Of a DNA stretch of 5,798 nucleotides, positions 1 to 5,631 are shown in pieces. A program made the translations under genes and the position numbers. Source of the DNA: Planctomycetaceae bacterium (GTDB lineage Bacteria; Planctomycetota; Planctomycetia; Pirellulales; Pirellulaceae); contig PADE01000156.1 in assembly GCA_002702965.1 (NCBI GenBank), positions 3,234 to 9,031 on the forward strand, read 5' to 3'. The notes beneath the pieces were generated by a model that ran no database searches, was not told the DNA's origin, and worked only from the letters and a program-made list of their open reading frames with translations. Each line of letters starts with the position of its first letter. Positions within the stretch are counted from its first letter, which is position 1.

Positions 1-279
1 GGCGTTCTCCCATTCGGCCGGCTGGCCGGGGTTCTGTACGATATCGCCCAGGTGGATGGCGAACTTGATGTTGTCCACTTTCAGCTGTTTGCGCATCCAG
101 AGGGTTTGCGTGATGTAGGTTTCGGGATATTTCTCCGAGTAGTTCTGCGTATCGGGGAGCAACACGACGCTGAACGGGTCGGTCGCCGCCGACGCGTCCT
201 GGGCGAACAGTGGCGCGCCCTTCAGGCACGTCAGTGCCAGGCCACACAGCAGCAGTAATCGCATTGAGCAGGTGTACAT
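1..279 (-). CDS. Secreted metallophosphoesterase, N-terminal part (runs off left edge)
   Basis: This is the first 93 codons of an exported calcineurin-like metallophosphoesterase; the rest lies beyond position 1. Such enzymes hydrolyse phosphate esters with a two-metal centre, and the substrate cannot be read here. Residues 6-26 form a signal peptide (Met-Arg followed by a Leu-rich core, ending near Leu-Phe-Ala/Gln-Asp), so the product is probably periplasmic or surface-located. The mature part starts with a strand and the metal-site sequence LPDTQNYSE (Asp43, Gln45), then IHLGDIVQN (Gly78-Asp79), which match family motifs I and II. Motif I has Gln where the commonest form has His (D-x-H), a variant also known in this superfamily. 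The start at 279 is chosen because AGGAG lies nine bases upstream; ATG at 288 directly abuts the AGGAG and ATG at 264 is too far. It follows the CotH-like gene on the same strand after about 100 bases, so co-transcription is possible. Confidence 0.85.
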   Translation of the reverse strand, partial: MYTCSMRLLLLCGLALTCLKGAPLFAQDASAATDPFSVVLLPDTQNYSEKYPETYITQTLWMRKQLKVDNIKFAIHLGDIVQNPGQPAEWENA

Positions 280-288
280 CACGGACAT

Positions 289-293
289 CTCCT
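289..293 (-). promoter_or_regulatory. Shine-Dalgarno site of the metallophosphoesterase
   Basis: Read on the minus strand this is AGGAG, with nine bases before the ATG at 279. It decides the start between three in-frame ATGs (288, 279, 264): the first has no spacing at all and the last has 24 bases. Confidence 0.65.
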
Positions 294-358
294 GTGGAGA
301 AGAAGGGGAATCGACGACCGCAGGCCACGCCCGCTCCGACCGTTCAATCCCGCCATTG

Positions 359-374
359 GGAGCCAGCAGGCCCC
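359..374 (-). terminator. Candidate hairpin after the CotH-like gene
   Basis: On the minus-strand RNA, GGGGCC and GGCTCC pair (six pairs, one G·U) around the four-base loop TGCT, starting eight bases after the CotH-like stop codon. The pairing is better on the minus-strand transcript than on the plus strand, which fits a role in that transcript. No T-run follows, so this is not a textbook intrinsic terminator. It may only stabilise the mRNA end or be chance in GC-rich DNA. Confidence 0.25.
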
Positions 375-381
375 GCGGAAC

Positions 382-2127
382 TCAGCCCATCAGGATCCAC
401 GCGGCGAGCACGAGCCAAGCTACCATGCTGGCCGCGCAGAACAAGACCCACCACCCCGCGCGCCGACCGAGTTCCCGGTGCACGAAGAAGCCGTACACCA
501 ACGGGCAGACCGGGAACAGCAAGGCGTTGAGAAGGCCCCACATCGTGCTGTTGCGAAACCCGGCCGCCACTCCCCACAACCACCCCGACCCATTCAGCAG
601 CAGCAGCACTGGAAACGCCAGCAGCACGGCCACCCGCGGGCCGGTGAACCACTCGAACAACTGCGCCAAGTCCAGATCTGAACCGACAACATCACCCGAG
701 TGTTGGCCCGCAAGTTGGTCCCGCACCGACTCGTGGCGCTTGGTGACAAAGAATTTTAACGCATGCGGCTGGAACAGGCTGGGGGCGTCTGCGATCGCCT
801 TTTCAAAGCGGGCCGGGGCGTCTTCGCCGTTGGCCGACATCAGGGGGCGCAGGAACGCGGCCAGCTGATCAATTTGGCCACGCAGCTTCTCTTCGCCGAA
901 CACCGTCTTCAGGTACTCGGCCAGGTAGTCGTGGTAGGTCTGCTTGTGGCGTTCAATCGCGAGGACCCGCTCGATCAAAGGATTGTTGCTCGTCTGCGGA
1001 TGGTCGATGCTCAGATTGCGACGTGAGGAGGGCGTTCCCTGCATGTCAAACGCCCCAAACGAGATATCCATGTCCCAGGGAAGAAACCGAAATTGGTTCG
1101 ACTGCGGTTCCAGGTAGATGTAGTGATTCTGCGCACCACCCAAAAAACTGTCGAGGTTGCTGAGCAGCACATTGATCGCCAGAAAACGGAGAAACTGATC
1201 GACGTCGAGGTACTCCTCCAAGGCCGCCTCGAAGGCCGCATCGTCCCCCTTGTGGAGCAGCCGGGCAAACTCCATCACGCGTTGCTGCTGCGCCTCGGTC
1301 GATTCCGTTTTAGGGACGAAGGCGGTCTCGTATTCGGCCCAGTCCTCACCCAGGTAGCGGAACACACCAAACGTACTCGGCTTGAGCAACAGTCCCTTTG
1401 CCCCACCAAAGCGGTCCTTCAAGAACCGTTTGTCCACCTGCTCGACAATCGTATACAGCCCCTTTGACTCACGGTCCAGCTGCCCCGGAACGGTCAGGGT
1501 GAGCCTGGCGAACCCGACCCGCGAGCAGGCGATCCCCGCCTCGCGAAACAGCTCGTACGACAGGGCTTCCCGCATCATCGACGGGTCGGTGGCGTTGTTG
1601 TTGAGGTTGACCTTAGTTAGCCCACGAAAAGAGGACGACTCGCGGTACTCGTTGAAGTCGATCTTGAAGGGGTATTTCCCGGTTTTGTGACCCACGATGA
1701 ACGTACCATTGCCCTTGTAGCGCAGTCCCACGCCGCGGATCGTCTGGCCGTCGAGGGTCACGTCGGCCCGCCCGTATTGGTGATCCAAACCGAGGTAGCC
1801 GGCCAACCCAGGGCGGGTCGACTTTTCGCTGCGGAAGTTTCCGCCGCGCAGGGCGTCGCCAATCAGATCCGCAAACGCCGCTCCCACCGCGCCATCGTCG
1901 AGCCGGGTGCCGGCGGGCGGCTGCAATTTCTCCCACTCCTTTGCAGCGAGCTCGAAGTGGACGTCGATCACACGATCCAGCCCAAACAACGAATCGGGCC
2001 CGAGGGGCGAAGGCTCCTCCTGTCCGCTGGCGGGAACGGCCAGCAGTACCGCCGCGCTGCAGGCCCAAGCCAGGATCTGCCCTCTTCCCCCAGCGGGCCA
2101 CAGAAGAGACCGCGCCCGGCTACGCAC
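382..2127 (-). CDS. CotH-kinase family protein with signal peptide and three C-terminal membrane helices
   Basis: Recognised as a CotH-kinase domain protein (spore coat protein H family, atypical secretory protein kinases); in planctomycetes these are common exported proteins of unknown target. With the GTG start at 2127 it has 581 residues. Residues 18-35 form a hydrophobic export signal ending in Pro-Ala-Ser-Gly. The core runs from about residue 45 to 470: RYKGNG (136-141), KIDFNEY (155-161), the helix after DPSMMREAL, GLYTIVEQVDKRFL (223-236), the catalytic-loop-like NLDSFLGGAQNHYIY, and PWDMDISFG with Asp352 and Asp354, the expected metal-binding pair. The C-terminus holds three hydrophobic segments (about 497-511, 529-549, 558-579), so the protein is probably membrane-anchored with the kinase domain outside. 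The reading frame stays open upstream to an ATG at 2451, but that stretch would put over 120 residues before the signal and looks non-coding. GTG at 2211, with AGGTG five bases before it, is an alternative start. The family call is firm; the start is not. Confidence 0.88.
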   Translation of the reverse strand: MRSRARSLLWPAGGRGQILAWACSAAVLLAVPASGQEEPSPLGPDSLFGLDRVIDVHFELAAKEWEKLQPPAGTRLDDGAVGAAFADLIGDALRGGNFRSEKSTRPGLAGYLGLDHQYGRADVTLDGQTIRGVGLRYKGNGTFIVGHKTGKYPFKIDFNEYRESSSFRGLTKVNLNNNATDPSMMREALSYELFREAGIACSRVGFARLTLTVPGQLDRESKGLYTIVEQVDKRFLKDRFGGAKGLLLKPSTFGVFRYLGEDWAEYETAFVPKTESTEAQQQRVMEFARLLHKGDDAAFEAALEEYLDVDQFLRFLAINVLLSNLDSFLGGAQNHYIYLEPQSNQFRFLPWDMDISFGAFDMQGTPSSRRNLSIDHPQTSNNPLIERVLAIERHKQTYHDYLAEYLKTVFGEEKLRGQIDQLAAFLRPLMSANGEDAPARFEKAIADAPSLFQPHALKFFVTKRHESVRDQLAGQHSGDVVGSDLDLAQLFEWFTGPRVAVLLAFPVLLLLNGSGWLWGVAAGFRNSTMWGLLNALLFPVCPLVYGFFVHRELGRRAGWWVLFCAASMVAWLVLAAWILMG

Positions 2128-2323
2128 TTTTGGGCGCGACGTTGTCGCGGCGATCGCAGTCCGGTCAGTTCGGAGCAACGTTCGCCAGTCGCCTCGTCTG
2201 GAACACGTCACACGAACACCTATCGGCTCGTCGGGAAAGACCCTAGTTGGTTCGATCCACACCAGAATGGCGCGCCGAGCAGCGCGTTGACAAGACATTT
2301 TCGCCCCCGAAGCGTAAATCTTG

Positions 2324-2357
2324 GCCGGTTTTCCCTCGCGGCGGCAGGAAAACCGAC
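2324..2357 (-). repeat. Strong inverted repeat upstream of the CotH-like gene
   Basis: On the minus-strand RNA the arms GTCGGTTTTCC and GGAAAACCGGC form 11 pairs (one G·U) around a 12-base loop, about 200 bases before the CotH-like start. On the plus strand the G·U position becomes a C/A mismatch, so the structure favours minus-strand RNA. There is no T-run after it. It could be part of a 5' leader of the CotH-like mRNA, a 3'-end structure of pfkA, or a DNA-level site. Confidence 0.5.
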
Positions 2358-2419
2358 GGGCAGCGCCCCACCGCCGGCCGTTGGGCGGCGCGTGGCCGAT
2401 TTTCGCACCGACGCCGGGC

Positions 2420-2436
2420 AGATCGGGGTCCGATCT
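2420..2436 (-). terminator. Candidate terminator hairpin of pfkA
   Basis: AGATCGG and CCGATCT pair perfectly (seven pairs) around a three-base loop, 24 bases beyond the pfkA stop codon on the minus strand. Position and tight loop fit a transcript-end hairpin. The following bases are GC-rich rather than a T-run, so intrinsic termination would be weak; the symmetry would work on either strand. Confidence 0.4.
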
Positions 2437-2460
2437 CTCATCGGGATACACCAGAAACGA

Positions 2461-3450
2461 CTAATGGGCGAGCGACGCCACCAGCGCCAACAGCTCGGCC
2501 GGGATCGGTCGATGGGCGCGATAGGTCTCCTCGAACGGGGTCAGGACCTGTCGCTGGCCGACCCGGCCCACCATCACACCCGTCTCACCCGCCAGCACCG
2601 CCTCCACCGCCCAGGTCCCGAGTTGGCTGGCCAGCAATCGATCTTCCGGTGTGGGGGAGCCCCCCCGTTGCAGATGCCCGAGCACGACCACGCGCATCGA
2701 AAAAGGGCAGCCGGCCGCTTGCAGGCGCTGCTGCAGCACCTCGGCGCCGCCTCCCTCATCCCCCTCAGCGACCAGCATCATGACCGATGTCTTACCGCGC
2801 TCGCGGAGCGCTTGCAGGTCGGCGATAATCGCCCCGATGTCGGTGGTCGTCTCAGGAATGCACACCGTCTCGGCGCCCGCCGCGATCGCCGTATAAAGTG
2901 CGATATGTCCATTATGTCGGCCCATCACTTCGACCAAGAACATCCGCTGATGGCTCTCCGCAGTATCGCGTATTTTGTCGACCGCCTCGACGGCCGTTTG
3001 TACGGCCGTCGAAAACCCGATCGTAAAATCGGTCCCCACCAGATCGTTGTCGATGGTCCCCGGGCAGCCGACGATCTGGCCGTCCCAGTGGCGGGCCAGC
3101 GCTACGGCGCCGTGAAACGTTCCATCCCCCCCGATCGGGATCAGCGCATCGATTCCGTGGTGCGCTAAATTCTGCACCGCCCGCTGTTGGCCGGCCTCCG
3201 TGCGGAACTCCTCGCTGCGACTGCTCCGCAGAAACGTACCCCCGTGACGGCCCCAATCTGACACCGACCGCAGCGTCATCAGCGGTTGTCGCTCGCGATC
3301 GACAAACAGGTCCTGTTCTAACAGGCCCTGGTAACCGCGCCGGATGCCGATCACTTGATGGCCTGCCGCCAGCGCCGCTCGGACCACCGCCCGCGCGCAG
3401 GCGTTCATCCCCGGTGCATCACCTCCGCTGCAAAACAGACCCATTCGCAT
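2461..3450 (-). CDS. pfkA: ATP-dependent 6-phosphofructokinase
   Basis: Phosphorylates fructose 6-phosphate to fructose 1,6-bisphosphate in the cytoplasm, the committed step of glycolysis. The 329 residues are close to the roughly 320 of bacterial PfkA and the protein is complete. Motifs in order: GGDAPGMNA (9-17), GGTFLRSSR (70-78), IGGDGTFHGA (106-115), PGTIDND (130-136, with catalytic Asp134 and Asp136), SHQRMFLVEVMGR (166-178), AEG (228-230), and MRVVVLGHLQRGGSP (252-266). Gly110 in GGDG and Gly131 in PGTIDND mark the ATP-using type; pyrophosphate-using enzymes usually have Asp and Lys there. Against E. coli PfkA recalled from memory, effector-site residues Arg21, Arg25, Arg154, Glu187 and Lys213 have counterparts (Arg20, Arg24, Arg161, Glu194, Lys220), Lys211 is Arg218, and Arg54 falls on Leu60, next to Arg61. 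Allosteric control is therefore possible but unproven. The ATG at 3450 lacks a clear Shine-Dalgarno; ATG at 3444 is an equally possible start. Flanking genes are unrelated exported proteins, not glycolytic partners. Confidence 0.97.
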   Translation of the reverse strand: MRMGLFCSGGDAPGMNACARAVVRAALAAGHQVIGIRRGYQGLLEQDLFVDRERQPLMTLRSVSDWGRHGGTFLRSSRSEEFRTEAGQQRAVQNLAHHGIDALIPIGGDGTFHGAVALARHWDGQIVGCPGTIDNDLVGTDFTIGFSTAVQTAVEAVDKIRDTAESHQRMFLVEVMGRHNGHIALYTAIAAGAETVCIPETTTDIGAIIADLQALRERGKTSVMMLVAEGDEGGGAEVLQQRLQAAGCPFSMRVVVLGHLQRGGSPTPEDRLLASQLGTWAVEAVLAGETGVMVGRVGQRQVLTPFEETYRAHRPIPAELLALVASLAH

Positions 3451-3503
3451 GCCGCACCAACCCGACCAGGAGGACTCCGAGACACCGTGAGCGACGTTCC
3501 GGA

Positions 3504-3533
3504 ATCATACGCGGGTCCCCGGGCGAGCGACAA
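3504..3533 (-). promoter_or_regulatory. Sigma70-like promoter of pfkA
   Basis: On the minus strand TTGTCG (3533-3528; four of six -35 bases) and TATGAT (3509-3504; five of six -10 bases) are separated by 18 bases. Transcription would begin near 3497, giving a leader of roughly 45-50 bases before the pfkA ATG. It is the best promoter-like pair I found in the window. Confidence 0.45.
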
Positions 3534-3649
3534 GTCGACAGCCCGTAGCCGTTCCCCATGAGTTGGGACCCCCTCCGCTCGTCACCCGTGCGTTGAGGAA
3601 CTCCGGCTGTGCCCCGTCCACTGTTGCCGGGCGCTGGAACGAGGGCCTC

Positions 3650-3662
3650 GCCTATGCTAGGC
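3650..3662 (+). promoter_or_regulatory. Dyad GCCTA-TGC-TAGGC over a possible -10 element
   Basis: A perfect five-base inverted repeat around TGC overlaps TATGCT (3653-3658), which resembles a -10 box for the plus-strand gene. There is no good sigma70 -35 at the right distance. GGAAC at 3636-3640 resembles the -35 of an extracytoplasmic-function sigma promoter. The site could be an operator or promoter; short dyads also occur by chance. Confidence 0.22.
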
Positions 3663-3753
3663 TCAGCGCGGCCGAGATCGACCGGAAGACGGCCGCTCCA
3701 GGTCCCCACCAGTCACCCGATGGACGGCTGCGCCGCCCCGACACGACTCCCGC

Positions 3754-3777
3754 CGGCGCCGCATGCCGCGGGCGCCG
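3754..3777 (+). repeat. GC-rich inverted repeat in the leader of the propeller gene
   Basis: CGGCGCC (3754-3760) and GGCGCCG (3771-3777) are perfect inverted repeats around a ten-base loop, ending 24 bases before the AGGAG site. In RNA this would be a very stable stem. The ATG at 3763 lies inside the loop, which argues against it being the real start. It may modulate translation or be incidental in this GC-rich DNA. Confidence 0.4.
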
Positions 3778-3801
3778 TACCCACCACGGGATCTTTCCAA
3801 C

Positions 3802-3806
3802 AGGAG
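3802..3806 (+). promoter_or_regulatory. Shine-Dalgarno site that fixes the GTG start of the propeller gene
   Basis: AGGAG is followed by seven bases and then GTG at 3814, an ideal arrangement. It places the start 17 codons downstream of the longest-frame ATG at 3763 and leaves a normal signal peptide at the N-terminus. Confidence 0.75.
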
Positions 3807-3813
3807 TTGCCTC

Positions 3814-5268
3814 GTGCGCCGATCACCCAGCCATCCATGGTCATCTGCCTTCTATTCGCTGGCGATTTGTGTGGTACTGGTCGACGGAGCAGGCCCTGCG
3901 CTCGCCGCCGATCCCGTCCCCTTCCAGGTCCCGGTCGGCCAGCGGCAGCTGTTCCTCGACGACCATGGGATCGACCGGATTTCCGCCCTGAAAAGAACGA
4001 TGCACCGACCGGCCAAACGGGGCGCGGTGATCCGTAGTCCCGATCCCAAACAGACGGTCCAGACGCGAACAGCGCCCGTCTGGGATCCCCTGGCAAAACG
4101 GTACAAGTTGTGGGTCATCGGGATCGATCAAAACCTCTGGGAGAGCCAGGACGGTCTCCACTGGGGACCGGGCGGTCAGACCAATACGCGAATCATGATG
4201 GCTGTCTACGATCCGCGCGACGCGGATCCCACGCGGCGTTTCAAGGCGCCCTTACTCAACCAGGGATTTGCCGTTTCGTCGGATGGCGTGCAGTGGAACC
4301 AACTGAAGTTGGCCAAGATCCCCAGCTCCGATGAAGGCAACTTCAGTTTCGACGCCCACGACGGGCTCTTCATTCACACGGTCAAGCGGGGCGGCACCTA
4401 CGGTCGCTCCCTGGCGCTGGCCACCAGTCGGGATTTTGTGACCTGGGACGATCTGGGAATCGTGTTTCAGTCCGATGCCCGCGATCAGGAATTAGGGCGA
4501 ACCCGCATCGACGCGCGATTCGACGACGCGACTCTGCACGCCCCCCCCTACCGTGATCCGTCGGTCTACAACGTCGACGTTTACAACATGGGCGTCTTCC
4601 GCTACGAGAGCATCTATATCGGAATCCCCGCGCTGTACCACGCAACCGGGCCGGTCCCCAATTATCCCAATACGGTCGGCTTCCACCTGCTCCAGTTAGC
4701 CTGCAGTCGCGATTTGAAACAGTGGCGCCGCCTCGGGCAGCGAGAGCCCTGGATCGGACCTTCGCGCCTCGACTCAGGGGCCTACGACCTGACGCAGATC
4801 TTGCCTCCGTCGGCGCCGCTCGTGCAGGGTGACGAACTGTGGTTCTATTACACGGGGCTCAAATGGCGGGGGTCGTTCACCTACGTCGGCACGTTTCCCG
4901 ACGGCCAGTACGTACCGATCCCCGGCCGAGACCGCGACGCGGGGGCAATCTGCCTGGCCGTGCTGCGGCGCGACGGATTTGTGTCCCTCGATGCGGTCGC
5001 GCAGGATGGGGTCCTCGACACGCGTCCTTTCCCGCTTCGACGCGGACGACTGCACGTCAACGTCGATGCCCGCCAGGGTGAGCTGCGGGTCGACGTGCTC
5101 GACGCGAGCGGCCGCGTGGTGGCGGTGTCGGAGGTCGTCCGCGGCGATCAGCCACGGGTCGAGTTGGCGTGGGAAACGGGCTCGCTCGACGACCTCGTCG
5201 GCCAGACCGTACAACTGCGTTTCACCCTGCGCCGCGGCAGCCTGTACTCCTATTGGCTGGCGCCATAA
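3814..5268 (+). CDS. Secreted five-bladed beta-propeller, glycosidase-like protein (GH32/GH43 type)
   Basis: It resembles a planctomycete family of exported proteins with a GH32/GH43-like beta-propeller; the substrate is unknown and activity is not assured. With the GTG start it has 484 residues. Residues 2-31 form a signal peptide (Arg-Arg, hydrophobic stretch, Ala-Leu-Ala cut before Ala-Asp-Pro). The mature protein opens with QLFLDDHGI (Asp49-Asp50), followed by repeated blade motifs of the form S-x-D-x-x-x-W: SQDGLHW (111-117), SSDGVQW (155-161), TSRDFVTW (204-211) and CSRDLKQW (297-304). YRDPSVYN (Arg247-Asp248-Pro249) recalls the RDP motif of GH32 enzymes, and Glu265 follows in a strand. 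From about 404 to the end lies a beta-sandwich (LHVNVDARQGELRVDVLD through LRFTLRRGSLYSYWL) typical of this family. It stands alone on the plus strand, divergent from pfkA and convergent with the DUF1501 gene. The family resemblance is fairly sure; the catalytic assignments are inference. Confidence 0.85.
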   Translation: MRRSPSHPWSSAFYSLAICVVLVDGAGPALAADPVPFQVPVGQRQLFLDDHGIDRISALKRTMHRPAKRGAVIRSPDPKQTVQTRTAPVWDPLAKRYKLWVIGIDQNLWESQDGLHWGPGGQTNTRIMMAVYDPRDADPTRRFKAPLLNQGFAVSSDGVQWNQLKLAKIPSSDEGNFSFDAHDGLFIHTVKRGGTYGRSLALATSRDFVTWDDLGIVFQSDARDQELGRTRIDARFDDATLHAPPYRDPSVYNVDVYNMGVFRYESIYIGIPALYHATGPVPNYPNTVGFHLLQLACSRDLKQWRRLGQREPWIGPSRLDSGAYDLTQILPPSAPLVQGDELWFYYTGLKWRGSFTYVGTFPDGQYVPIPGRDRDAGAICLAVLRRDGFVSLDAVAQDGVLDTRPFPLRRGRLHVNVDARQGELRVDVLDASGRVVAVSEVVRGDQPRVELAWETGSLDDLVGQTVQLRFTLRRGSLYSYWLAP

Positions 5269-5631
5269 CCGTACGGCCACCGAGCATTCCCCACCCCGCG
5301 TTGACGTCGCGCGGTTCGGCGCATCTCCGGGTTTTTCAACCGCCCTCGAGCCGGCAGTGGGAGCGCCCTCGGCAGCAAAGCGAGCTGGCAAAACGAACTC
5401 CCGTCCCGCTCGGGGCCACGTCACCGACCGCCGGGCGACAAGTCTCCGCGTTTGCGGACGAGCGGTACTGGCAGCGCCCGACGCGGATGATTGGAGTTCA
5501 CCTCTGTTCCGGATCGACGCGGTGGGCAGGCGTTTGCGAGTTCCCACCGGCGCCCGTTTGCTGGCACTGCCCGCGCTGCGCTCAGAACACACATCGCAGC
5601 CGCCCTCCGCCGCGACGGCGCTCCTGGCGCG
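5269..5631. other. Convergent gap between the propeller gene and the DUF1501 gene
   Basis: I see no supported gene in these 363 bases. Open frames on both strands cross it but encode low-complexity Arg/Ala/Pro-rich sequence with no family resemblance and no ribosome site. Weak symmetric elements are present: the palindrome CCGTACGG right after the propeller stop (5269-5276), a GGTGGG/CCCACC pair (5521-5526 with 5543-5548), and CGCCG/CGGCG around three bases (5608-5620) just beyond the DUF1501 stop. One of the last two could end transcripts, but neither has a T-run. Confidence 0.5.

Larger units (their letters stand above)
2128..2460. other. Gap between pfkA and the CotH-like gene
   Basis: No convincing gene lies here, although the CotH reading frame stays open through most of it. 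It holds two inverted repeats described separately (2324-2357 and 2420-2436). A minus-strand TTGTCA at 2287-2292, with a poor -10 candidate CATTCT 18 bases downstream, is the best sigma70-like pair I could see for the CotH-like gene, and it is weak. The length and the hairpins suggest that the CotH-like gene is not simply read through from pfkA. Confidence 0.5.
3451..3813. other. Divergent control region between pfkA and the propeller gene
   Basis: This stretch of 363 bases separates two divergent genes and holds no supported coding sequence; the open frames across it have no recognisable protein content. It contains the pfkA promoter pair (3504-3533), a 13-base dyad with a TATGCT element (3650-3662), a GC-rich hairpin (3754-3777) and the Shine-Dalgarno site of the plus-strand gene (3802-3806). 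Confidence 0.6.

Noticed and set aside
272..868. A 198-codon plus-strand open frame near the left end
   Set aside because: It is antisense to the C-terminal membrane region of the CotH-like gene and to the gap, has skewed Ser/Arg/Pro/Thr composition, and no Shine-Dalgarno.
2287..2292. TTGACA on the plus strand as a promoter element
   Set aside because: No matching -10 box lies at 16-18 bases and there is no plus-strand gene downstream for over 1.5 kb.
2128..2451. The upstream extension of the CotH frame as real coding sequence
   Set aside because: It would place a clear export signal deep inside the protein, and the segment contains the inverted repeats and looks like non-coding DNA.
1687..3168. 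A 493-codon open frame on the plus strand
   Set aside because: It runs antisense across both the CotH-like gene and pfkA, whose family motifs are intact on the other strand. Its translation is Arg/Gly/His-rich without any family resemblance. It is an open-frame artefact of GC-rich coding DNA.
3763..3813. ATG at 3763 as the start of the propeller protein
   Set aside because: It lies in a hairpin loop with no ribosome site, whereas GTG at 3814 has AGGAG at ideal spacing and gives a normal signal peptide.
4774..5592. A 272-codon minus-strand open frame between the DUF1501 gene and the propeller gene
   Set aside because: It lies mostly antisense to the propeller gene and has no recognisable motif. 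The part outside the propeller gene is low-complexity.
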